Positions 35,818-43,719 of a stretch of DNA of 64,000 bases are shown piece by piece. The notes beneath the pieces are model-generated. The model made no database searches and was not told where the DNA came from. It saw only the letters and a program-made list of their open reading frames with translations. Origin of the DNA: Hylemonella gracilis (GTDB lineage Bacteria; Pseudomonadota; Gammaproteobacteria; Burkholderiales; Burkholderiaceae_C); the NCBI RefSeq assembly GCF_004328645.1, contig NZ_CP031395.1:3373501-3437500 (forward strand), given 5' to 3'. Each line of letters starts with the position of its first letter. The first letter of the stretch is position 1. Made by a program: the position numbers and the translations under genes.

Positions 35818-36095
35818 GATGGTGTGGAAACGGGGCGTTGTTAAGGGAAAAGCCGTCCAGACGGCGACCAGATGGCGGCAGATTGCGTAGGAGCAGAATT
35901 GCCAAGGCGCAGGAAAATTCCTGAATCGGAATCAAGACCACGGCATTGTGCCGCCACGCCGCCACATGACCCACCCGGTTCATGCGCAGATGCACCCGCC
36001 CGGACCGCCTTGAACTTGCCTAAAGTCACCCCCGTGTATTAGGCTGGCGACATGACCGGCTGCGACGCCGAGAACAACCTACCAAGGAATCCCTC

Positions 36096-37061
36096 ATGAG
36101 CTCCCCCGCAGGCACCGCCCGCCCTGAGAACGCACGCGCACACGAAGGCCAGCTCGGCAACAACCGTTTCGAGCTGCTGCTCTTTCGCCTCGGCCAGGCC
36201 AGCGACAGCGAACGGCGCGAGCTGTTCGGCATCAACATCTTCAAGGTGCGCGAGATCATGACCATGCCAGTGCTCACCAAGATGGTCAATGCGCCGCCGC
36301 ATGTGCTGGGCGTGGCGAACATCCGTGGGCAAATCATCTCGGTGATCGATCTGCCCGCGCTGACCGGCTGCAAACCGCAAAAGGACGACCGCATCCTGCT
36401 CGTGACCGAGTTCGCGCGCACCACCCAGGGGTTTGCCGTCGAAGAAGTGACGGAAATCGTGCAGGTGGACTGGAAACACGTGCTGACTGCGGCGGGGCGC
36501 GGCGGCCAGTTCGTCACCAGCATCGCGCGGGTGGACGGTGATGTCGAGAACTCGCGCCTGGCCCAGGTGATCGACGTCGAGCGCATCCTGCACGACGTGC
36601 AACCCGAACACGCCAAGTTCGATCAGCCCACCGGTGGCCGCATCACCCTGCCGCCCGGCGTGGTGATGCTGGCCGCCGATGACTCCGCCATGGCCTGCGA
36701 GCTGATCCAGAAAGGCATGGAAGCCCTGGGTGTGCCCTGCGTCATGACGCACAACGGCAAGGAAGCCTGGGAGCAGCTGCAAACCATCGCCGCGCAGGCA
36801 GCCCGGGAAGGCAAACGTGCCAAGGACAAGGTTGCCCTGCTTCTGACCGACCTGGAAATGCCCGAGCTGGACGGTTTCAACCTGACCCGCCTGGTCAAGG
36901 CCAACCCGCAGTTCAACGACATCCCCGTCGTGATCCATTCCTCGCTGACGGGCACTGCCAGCGAAATGCAGGCCAAGAGCGCGGGGGCGGACGCCTACAT
37001 CACCAAGTTCCACATCGACGAACTGGCGGACAAGCTGCGCGAGGTTTTGGCCAAACGCTGA
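36096..37061 (+). CDS. cheV: chemotaxis coupling protein CheV
   Basis: 321 residues combining a CheW-like coupling domain (about 20-165) with a response-regulator receiver domain (about 185-321). It joins receptor arrays to CheA and can be phosphorylated to adjust adaptation. The CheW part has FGINIFKVREIMTMP and VANIRGQIISVIDLPAL. The receiver has the acidic pair in LAADDSAM, the phospho-Asp in LLLTDLEMPELDG and the conserved Lys in YITKFH. The ATG at 36096 follows AAGGAATCCCTC. A 15-codon upstream ORF begins at 36052 and stops on the ATGA of this start. No other che gene is nearby. Confidence 0.95.
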   Translation: MSSPAGTARPENARAHEGQLGNNRFELLLFRLGQASDSERRELFGINIFKVREIMTMPVLTKMVNAPPHVLGVANIRGQIISVIDLPALTGCKPQKDDRILLVTEFARTTQGFAVEEVTEIVQVDWKHVLTAAGRGGQFVTSIARVDGDVENSRLAQVIDVERILHDVQPEHAKFDQPTGGRITLPPGVVMLAADDSAMACELIQKGMEALGVPCVMTHNGKEAWEQLQTIAAQAAREGKRAKDKVALLLTDLEMPELDGFNLTRLVKANPQFNDIPVVIHSSLTGTASEMQAKSAGADAYITKFHIDELADKLREVLAKR

Positions 37062-37163
37062 CCTTCACCCCCCTGCGGCTGCCATCCTCTGAATCCGTGG
37101 GCGCGGACGGACACAGGCCCGCCGCAAGGCGCGTTTCACGCCAGCCGGCTATGCTCTGCCGCC

Positions 37164-38987
37164 ATGCCCGACACCGCGATGCCCATCCCCCCTGCTGCCC
37201 CCTCCGTTCCCGAGCCGCCTCGCGCCCGGCCTCAGTCCCTGAGCGGACTCGGGCCGTTCCTGCGGCCCTACCGGGGACGCATCGTGCTCGCCCTGGTCTT
37301 TCTGGCCCTGGCCGCGGCCGCCACACTGGCCTTTCCGCTGGCCCTGCGCACCCTGATCGACCAGGGCTTGACCTCGCCAACCTCGGCCCAAGGCCGGGGC
37401 GAACAGTTGCTGGCCTTGCGCGAGCATTTCGCCCTGCTGTTTGGGGTGGCGGCGGCCCTGGGTCTGTTTTCCGCCGTGCGCTTCTACCTGATGAGCTGGC
37501 TGGGCGAACGCGTCACGGCGGACCTGCGCAATGCCATTTACGCCCATGTGCTGCGGCAAAGCCCCGAATTCTTCGAGACCACGCAGACCGGTGAGGTGCT
37601 CTCGCGCCTGACCGCCGACACCACACTGGTGCAGACCGTGGTGGGTTCATCTTTTTCCATGGGTCTGCGCAGCACCGTCACCGGCCTCGGCGCGCTGGCC
37701 ATGCTGGTATGGACCAACCCCTGGATCATGACCCAGGTGCTGGGCGTGCTCGTGCTGGTGGTGCTGCCAAGCGTCTGGTTCGGCCGCCGCGTGCGGCGCT
37801 TGTCGCGCGCCAGCCAGGACCGCGTGGCCGATTCCAGCGCCATCGCCAGCGAGGTGCTGAACGCGATTCCCGTGGTCCAGGGCTACACGGCCGAGGCGCG
37901 CGAAAACCACCGCTTCGCCGATGCCACCGAAAACGCCTTCAGCACCGCCCGGCGCCGGGTTCGGGCCCGTGCCGCGTTGATGGGTTTCATCATCGTCGCC
38001 ACCTCGGCCGCCCTGCTCTGGGGGCTGTACCAGGGCACTCAAGCGGTGCTGGCCGGGCAAATCAGCGCCGGGCACCTGGGCCAGACCGTCGTCTACGTCA
38101 TCATGCTGGCCAGTTCCTTCGCCGTGCTGGGCGAGGTCTATGGCGAACTGCTGCGCGCGGCGGGAGCCACCGAGCGGCTGATGGAGTTGCTGAACCTGCG
38201 CTCCCCCATCACCTCGCCAGCACAAGCCCTGGCCTTGCCCCCGACCGACGGTCCCAGCCACGTCCGCTTCGAGGCCGTGACTTTCCACTACCCCTCGCGC
38301 CCCACGCAGGCGGCTCTGAAAGACTTCACGCTCGAGGTCCGCCCTGGCGAGACCGTGGCCTTGGTCGGCCCCAGTGGGGCGGGCAAGAGCACGGTGCTGC
38401 AGTTGCTGCTGCGCTTCTACGACCCGCAAACCGGCCGCATCGTGCTGGACGGCGCGCCCATCCACCGCTTGAAACTGCAAGACCTGCGCGCGCGCATGGC
38501 CCTGGTGCCGCAGGAGCCGGTGCTGTTCTCGGCCAGCGCGCTTGAAAATATCCGGTACGGTCGTCCCGACGCGAGCGACACGCAAGTTCATGCCGCAGCG
38601 CAAGCCGCCCACGCGGACGACTTCATCCGCGCCCTGCCCGAGGGCTATGACACCTTTCTGGGTGAACGCGGCGTGCGCCTGTCGGGCGGACAACGCCAGC
38701 GCATTGCCATCGCGCGCGCCATGCTCAAGAACGCGCCCCTGTTGCTACTGGATGAAGCGACCAGCGCACTCGATGCCGAGAGCGAACGCATGGTGCAGGC
38801 TGCGCTGGAATCCGCCATGCGTGACCGCACGACACTGGTCATCGCGCACCGACTGGCAACGGTGCAGAAAGCGGATCGCATCGTGGTCATCGATCAGGGC
38901 CGCATCGTGGAACAGGGCACGCATGCGGAACTGACCGCGGCAGGCGGGCTTTATGCGCGACTGGCGGCCTTGCAGTTCAAATCCTAG
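37164..38987 (+). CDS. ABC exporter, fused permease and ATPase (MsbA/LmrA type)
   Basis: A half-size ABC exporter of 607 residues that would act as a homodimer in the inner membrane. Six transmembrane helices lie within about 30-330 (the first in LALVFLALAAAATLAFPLAL). The nucleotide-binding domain spans about 360-605, with Walker A GPSGAGKS, Q-loop VPQEPVLFS, signature LSGGQRQ, Walker B LLLLDEATSALD and H-loop IAHRLATV. The N-terminal 30 residues are Pro/Ala-rich and cytoplasmic. Substrates of this clade range from lipids to drugs and peptides and cannot be assigned. It stands alone, convergent with the DUF1178 gene. Confidence 0.93.
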   Translation: MPDTAMPIPPAAPSVPEPPRARPQSLSGLGPFLRPYRGRIVLALVFLALAAAATLAFPLALRTLIDQGLTSPTSAQGRGEQLLALREHFALLFGVAAALGLFSAVRFYLMSWLGERVTADLRNAIYAHVLRQSPEFFETTQTGEVLSRLTADTTLVQTVVGSSFSMGLRSTVTGLGALAMLVWTNPWIMTQVLGVLVLVVLPSVWFGRRVRRLSRASQDRVADSSAIASEVLNAIPVVQGYTAEARENHRFADATENAFSTARRRVRARAALMGFIIVATSAALLWGLYQGTQAVLAGQISAGHLGQTVVYVIMLASSFAVLGEVYGELLRAAGATERLMELLNLRSPITSPAQALALPPTDGPSHVRFEAVTFHYPSRPTQAALKDFTLEVRPGETVALVGPSGAGKSTVLQLLLRFYDPQTGRIVLDGAPIHRLKLQDLRARMALVPQEPVLFSASALENIRYGRPDASDTQVHAAAQAAHADDFIRALPEGYDTFLGERGVRLSGGQRQRIAIARAMLKNAPLLLLDEATSALDAESERMVQAALESAMRDRTTLVIAHRLATVQKADRIVVIDQGRIVEQGTHAELTAAGGLYARLAALQFKS

Positions 38988-39131
38988 TGTTCTTCCGCCC
39001 CGCTTCAGATGGCTGATCGTCTGAACAAAAACCTGTCCGCAGGCCGGCCTGAGTGAACGTCGCGCCGGGCTTCACCGGGTCCGCGTGGCGCAACAACCCC
39101 GCACTACCGTCCTAGGCGGCTGCAGTGCCAC

Positions 39132-39626
39132 TCACTGCAATGGCCCCTCGATGCCCTCGGGCAGGAACAGTGGCATCACGCTGATGCCCTCCTCCATCAA
39201 GGCCTCGGCCTCCTTGGGCGAGGTCTTGCCTCGGATGCCACGCTCTTCGCTTTCGCCATAGTGGATCTTGCGCGCTTCCTCGGCGAAGCGCTCACCCACA
39301 TCCTCGGTCTGCTGGGCCACATGGCGCGCGAACTGCAGGTACGCAGCCTGCAAGGCCCGCAGAGAATCCGCGCCCGCCGCCTCAACCGCGGTGGCATTAC
39401 CGTCCTGGACGTCCGCCCTTGCCGGCTCCGATGGGCCTGCGATCGCCGCGCTCGGCTTGGCCCCCAGATTGATGCGCGGAGCACTCGGCAATTTGTGCAC
39501 GGCCTTGTCACCACACAAGGGGCATTCGAGCAAGCCGCGTTCAGTCTGGTTGGCGTAGTCCTCTTCCGAGGCAAACCAGCCTTCGAAAGAGTGGTGCGCA
39601 CCACAGCGAAGGTTGAAGACTTTCAT
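39132..39626 (-). CDS. DUF1178 family protein
   Basis: 164 residues from the ATG at 39626, beginning MKVFNLRCGAHHSFEGWF. The N-terminus has a zinc-ribbon-like pattern: Cys8, and CPLCGDKAVHKLPSAPRIN near residue 37. A Glu/Arg-rich helical C-terminal part follows (HVAQQTEDVGERFAEEARKI, then GESEERGIRGKTS), as in the family. The function is unknown. It is the last gene of the long minus-strand block downstream of the nuo operon, 25 bases after the NUDIX gene. The frame is open upstream to 39710, but the family N-terminus fixes the start. Confidence 0.92.
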   Translation of the reverse strand: MKVFNLRCGAHHSFEGWFASEEDYANQTERGLLECPLCGDKAVHKLPSAPRINLGAKPSAAIAGPSEPARADVQDGNATAVEAAGADSLRALQAAYLQFARHVAQQTEDVGERFAEEARKIHYGESEERGIRGKTSPKEAEALMEEGISVMPLFLPEGIEGPLQ

Positions 39627-39651
39627 GGCCGCGATTCTCGGGTGTTCCGGT

Positions 39652-40257
39652 TCAACCTGCCGGCGTAGGGGCGCTGCCCGGGTCGGCATGCCAGTCCAGT
39701 GTCCAGGCACCGGAGAGAACGTTCTGCAGCCAGAGCAGACAACTCAGGCTTTTGGCATCGGTGAGCTCACCAGCACGGCTCCAATCCAGCAACTGCGCGG
39801 GCGTGGCCGTGGACACGTCGAGGAACTCCCCTTCGTCGAGCTGGCGTTCACCCTGCCGCAGGCCGCGCGCGAAGTAGATGTGAAGCACTTCGGTGGAATA
39901 GGCGATGGCCAGGTGCATCTCGCCCGCCTTGGCCCACTCGCGGGCGGTGTAACCGGTTTCCTCCAGCAGCTCACGCCGCCCGCAGCGCAGCGGGTCTTCC
40001 CCCGCATCCAGCTTGCCAGCGGGAAACTCGACCATCACCCTGCCCACGGGGTAACGGTACTGACGCTCGATGACCACGCGACCATCTTCCAGCAGGGGAA
40101 CGATGACCACGGCGCCCGGGTGCGTGACGTACTCACGGGTGGCGCTGCGGCCATCAGGCAGGGCCACGGTGTCACGGCGGGCTTCCAGAAAGTTGCCCTT
40201 GAACAGCGTCTCACTGGCCAGCCGCCGCTCGATCAGATGTTCGTCAGCCTTGTGCAT
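39652..40257 (-). CDS. NUDIX hydrolase (ADP-ribose pyrophosphatase-like)
   Basis: 201 residues. The Nudix box is complete: G-KLDAG-E-DPLRCGR-RELLEETGY fits Gx5Ex7REUxEExGU, the metal-binding signature. The flanking pattern, VVIERQYRYPVGRVMVEFPAGKLD cited as ERQYRYPVGRVMVEFPAG, is typical of ADP-ribose and ADP-sugar pyrophosphatases. It would hydrolyse ADP-ribose to AMP and ribose 5-phosphate, limiting non-enzymatic ADP-ribosylation. It is cytoplasmic and lies 39 bases after the DUF2818 gene in the nuo block, an order also seen in other Burkholderiales. Confidence 0.93.
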   Translation of the reverse strand: MHKADEHLIERRLASETLFKGNFLEARRDTVALPDGRSATREYVTHPGAVVIVPLLEDGRVVIERQYRYPVGRVMVEFPAGKLDAGEDPLRCGRRELLEETGYTAREWAKAGEMHLAIAYSTEVLHIYFARGLRQGERQLDEGEFLDVSTATPAQLLDWSRAGELTDAKSLSCLLWLQNVLSGAWTLDWHADPGSAPTPAG

Positions 40258-40296
40258 GAGATTCTGTGGAGTGGCTCACGCCCCAGAAGAGGCACC

Positions 40297-40608
40297 TCAG
40301 GGGCGCCTTCTGAGATAACGCCAGACAAAGCCTGGAAACGCGAGCGTCAGGAACAGCGTCGCCGTGACGGCATAGAACTCCCAACCCTGCGGGGCGATGC
40401 GGCCAGCACGCTGTTCCAGCCAGAGGCCGATGCCACCGACCAGAAAGTACAGCAGCACCAGTTCCAGCAGGCGCAAGCCCAGGTTCTTGGGGGCCAGGGC
40501 AGCAGGCACAGGCACGACAGCGAGCAGACGCTCGGAGAAGAAAGGCAGGTTGGCCGCCGACAGCGCGAGCAGGATCAGGAACCAGATGGCACCGCTGGAC
40601 GAACTCAT
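40297..40608 (-). CDS. DUF2818 family membrane protein
   Basis: 103 residues with three hydrophobic segments (about 8-28, 45-65 and 77-96) and the motif ANLPFFSERL near residue 19. The family is small and restricted largely to betaproteobacteria, where it directly follows nuoN. Here it lies 22 bases after nuoN on the same strand. A role with Complex I assembly or stability would fit but is inference from position alone. Confidence 0.9.
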   Translation of the reverse strand: MSSSSGAIWFLILLALSAANLPFFSERLLAVVPVPAALAPKNLGLRLLELVLLYFLVGGIGLWLEQRAGRIAPQGWEFYAVTATLFLTLAFPGFVWRYLRRRP

Positions 40609-40630
40609 CGGATCTCCGGGACAGCCACCG

Positions 40631-42130
40631 TCAGGCGCTAAGCATCTGCACGATGGCGCGAGCGCAGAGAATCATCAGGCCACCGGGCAGGATGCCGAGC
40701 ACGAGCACCAGCAGGCCGTTGACCGTCAGCACGGCCCGGGTACCCAAAGGCGCGCGCACCCCTTCACTGGCGGGGCCTTGCGCGGCAGGCGCGTCGAAGT
40801 ACATGACCTTGACCACGCGCAGATAGTAAAAGGCGCCGACCAACGACATGATGACCGCGAAGATGGCGATGCCCAGATTCAGCACGCTGCCGGAAGCGAT
40901 GAGGGCCTGCAGCACGGACAGCTTGGCGTAGAAGCCGACCATGGGCGGAATGCCGGCCAGCGAGAACAGGCAGATCGCCATCACCGCCGCGTACAGGGGA
41001 CTGCGCTGGTTCAAGCCGGTGAGATCGCTGATCTCCTCGCTCTCGAAACCCTCACGTGCCAGCAGCAGGATGATGCCGAAGGTGGCCAGCGTGGTCAGCA
41101 CGTAGCTCAGGATGTAGAACATGGCCGAGCTGTAGGCATTGGCGGCGAATCCGGCGTGCCCGTTCACGACACCCGACATCAGGCCCAGCAGCACAAAGCC
41201 CATCTGCGCGATGGTGGAGAAGGCCAGCATGCGCTTGAGGTTGGTCTGAGCGATGGCGGCGAAATTGCCCACCAGCAACGAGGCCACGGCCAGGATCATC
41301 AACATCTGCTGCCAGTCGAACCACAGCGGCAGCATGCCCTCGACCAACAGGCGGATGACGATGGCAAAGGCCGCCAGCTTGGGCGCGCCACCGATCATCA
41401 ATGTGATGGCGGTGGGCGCGCCTTGGTAGACGTCCGGAATCCACATGTGGAAGGGCGCGACGCCGAGCTTGAAGGCCAAGCCAGCGACGACAAAGACGAT
41501 GCCGAAAGTCAGAACCTGTGGGTTCACCAGGTCGGAGTTGGTGACACGGAACACCTCGTTGATGTTGAGCGTGCCGGTAGCGCCGTACATCATGGACAGG
41601 CCGTAAAGCAGCAAGCCCGAGGCCAGCGAACCGAGCACGAAGTACTTCATCGCCGCCTCGGTGGACTGGGCGTGGTCACGACGCAGGGCCACCAGGGCGT
41701 AGCTGGCCAAGGTAAGCAACTCCAGGCCCAGGTAGATCATCAGGAAGTTGTTGCCGCCGATCATGATGAACATGCCCAACAGCGCGAACAGGGACAGGCT
41801 GAACAGCTCACCACCACGCAGCATGTCACGGTCACCCGCGTAGGCGCGACCGTAGATCAAGGTCAACATCACGGCGAGGGCGGAGAAGCACTTGAGCCAG
41901 TTGCCCATGGGGTCACTGACCACCATGTTGGACAGACCATAGACCGTGGCGCTGGTGTTGGCGTAGAAGGCCTGCAAGACAGCCACGGCGCCCAGGGTGA
42001 TCAGGGTCAGCACGAAGCTGCCCGTGCGCAGGCGGCTCTTGACCAGCAGATCCAGCAAGGTGATGGCGCAGGCCATGACGAGCAGGACCAACTCGGGGAG
42101 GACCGCGATCCAGCTAAAGGCATCAATCAT
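40631..42130 (-). CDS. nuoN: NADH-quinone oxidoreductase subunit N
   Basis: An antiporter-like membrane subunit of Complex I, 499 residues with about fourteen helices. It forms one of the proton channels in the membrane arm. Conserved features include AEAAMKYFVLGSLASGLLLYG written here as EAAMKYFVLGSLASG, the Lys and Glu of the channel, FKLGVAPFHMWIPDVYQGAP and LAFSTIAQMGF. It is the last nuo gene, 55 bases after nuoM. Confidence 0.98.
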   Translation of the reverse strand: MIDAFSWIAVLPELVLLVMACAITLLDLLVKSRLRTGSFVLTLITLGAVAVLQAFYANTSATVYGLSNMVVSDPMGNWLKCFSALAVMLTLIYGRAYAGDRDMLRGGELFSLSLFALLGMFIMIGGNNFLMIYLGLELLTLASYALVALRRDHAQSTEAAMKYFVLGSLASGLLLYGLSMMYGATGTLNINEVFRVTNSDLVNPQVLTFGIVFVVAGLAFKLGVAPFHMWIPDVYQGAPTAITLMIGGAPKLAAFAIVIRLLVEGMLPLWFDWQQMLMILAVASLLVGNFAAIAQTNLKRMLAFSTIAQMGFVLLGLMSGVVNGHAGFAANAYSSAMFYILSYVLTTLATFGIILLLAREGFESEEISDLTGLNQRSPLYAAVMAICLFSLAGIPPMVGFYAKLSVLQALIASGSVLNLGIAIFAVIMSLVGAFYYLRVVKVMYFDAPAAQGPASEGVRAPLGTRAVLTVNGLLVLVLGILPGGLMILCARAIVQMLSA

Positions 42131-42185
42131 TTGGGTACTCGCTAATCGTTTTGATGCGGTGGTTCAATGCGTCGAAGGCACGCGC

Positions 42186-43685
42186 TCAATTGCTGATTCC
42201 GATGCCAGGCACCGGCAGCTTGGAGACGGCCACATGCTTGAGCAACTCGGCCACGGAGGCGTTCATCACGTCGGTGAAGGGCTTGGGGTCGACACCCATC
42301 CAGAGCACGGCCAGCGCCAGCACGGTCAGCATCAGGAACTCGCGGCCGTTGATGTCGGTCAGTTCCTTGACGTGGTCATTGGCCACCGGCCCCAGGTAAA
42401 CGCGCTTGAACATCCACAAGGTGTAGGCAGCGCCGAAGATCAGAGCCGTAGCAGCCAGCAGACCAACCCAGAAATTGGCCTTGACGGCGCCCAGGATGAC
42501 CATCCACTCGCCGACGAAGCCTGCCGTGGCGGGCAGGCCGCAGTTGGCCATGGCGAACAGCAGCGCGAAGGCCGTGAACTTGGGCATGGTGTTGATGACG
42601 CCGCCGTAATCCGCGATTTCGCGCGAATGCATGCGGTCGTAGAGCACGCCGATGCAGAGGAACATGGCCCCGGACACGAAACCATGGGCAATCATCTGCA
42701 CCAGGCCACCACTCACGCCCAAGTCATTGAAGAGGAAAAAACCCAGGGTCACGAAACCCATGTGCGCCACGGACGAATAGGCCACCAGCTTCTTCATGTC
42801 CTGCTGGACCAGGGCCACCAGGCCGACGTAGATCACGGCAATCAGCGACAGCGTGATCATCAGCCAGGCCCATTCGTGCGCGGCGTCCGGCGCGATCGGC
42901 AGCGAGAAGCGCAGAAAACCGTAGGCCCCCAGCTTGAGCATGATCGCCGCCAGCACGGCGGAACCGCCCGTGGGGGCTTCGACGTGCACGTCAGGCAGCC
43001 AGGTGTGCACCGGCCACATCGGCACCTTCACGGCAAAGGCCGCGAAGAAAGCGAAGAAGATCAGGGTCTGCGCCGTGCCCGTCAGCGGAAGCTGGTGCCA
43101 GGTTGCGATGTCGAAGCTGCCACCCGAGGCCAGGTACAGATAGATCAGCGCCACAAGCAGGAGCAGCGAGCCCAGCAAGGTGTAGAGGAAGAACTTGAAG
43201 GCCGCGTAGATCTTGTTCGGCCCACCCCAGATGCCGATGATCAGGTACATCGGGATCAGTGTGGCTTCGAAGAAGACGTAGAACAGAAGGCCATCCAGCG
43301 CGGAGAAGACCCCGATCATGAGGCCGCTCAGGATCAGGAAGGCGCCCATGTACTGGTTCACGCGCTCAGTGATGACTTCCCAGCCCGCGATCACCACGAT
43401 CACCGTCATGAAGGCGGTCAGCAGCACGAACCAGAGCGAGATGCCGTCCACGCCCACCTGGTAGTTGACGTTGAAACGCGCCATCCAGACCGTCTGCTCG
43501 ACGAACTGCATGGCCGCCGTGCCGTTGTCGAAACCGGCCCACAACGGCAGCGTGACCAGGAAGCTCGCCAGCGCCCCGATCAAGGCGACCCAGCGCACCG
43601 CGCGCGCCTGACTCTCACGCCCAAGCGTCAGCAGCAACACGCCGAAAGCAATTGGCAACCAGATTGCCAGGCTCAGCAAACCCAT
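42186..43685 (-). CDS. nuoM: NADH-quinone oxidoreductase subunit M
   Basis: The middle antiporter-like proton channel of Complex I, 499 residues with about fourteen helices. Family motifs are FEATLIPMYLIIGIWGG (conserved Glu of helix 5), VKVPMWPVHTWLPDVHVEAP (Lys and His of the channel) and KKLVAYSSVAHMGFV. It follows nuoL by 34 bases and precedes nuoN. Confidence 0.98.
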   Translation of the reverse strand: MGLLSLAIWLPIAFGVLLLTLGRESQARAVRWVALIGALASFLVTLPLWAGFDNGTAAMQFVEQTVWMARFNVNYQVGVDGISLWFVLLTAFMTVIVVIAGWEVITERVNQYMGAFLILSGLMIGVFSALDGLLFYVFFEATLIPMYLIIGIWGGPNKIYAAFKFFLYTLLGSLLLLVALIYLYLASGGSFDIATWHQLPLTGTAQTLIFFAFFAAFAVKVPMWPVHTWLPDVHVEAPTGGSAVLAAIMLKLGAYGFLRFSLPIAPDAAHEWAWLMITLSLIAVIYVGLVALVQQDMKKLVAYSSVAHMGFVTLGFFLFNDLGVSGGLVQMIAHGFVSGAMFLCIGVLYDRMHSREIADYGGVINTMPKFTAFALLFAMANCGLPATAGFVGEWMVILGAVKANFWVGLLAATALIFGAAYTLWMFKRVYLGPVANDHVKELTDINGREFLMLTVLALAVLWMGVDPKPFTDVMNASVAELLKHVAVSKLPVPGIGISN

Positions 43686-43719
43686 TCTGTTCTTCTCCAG
43701 TAATACCCAGGCCGACGAC

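Noticed and set aside
36021..36047. TAAAGT as a sigma-28 flagellar promoter for cheV
   Set aside because: The -35-like part is present but the sequence at the right spacing (TAGGCTGG) does not match GCCGATAA.
39121..39140. GCAGTG-N5-CACTGC as a terminator between the ABC exporter and DUF1178 genes
   Set aside because: Short stem, overlapping the DUF1178 stop codon, with no T tract on either strand.
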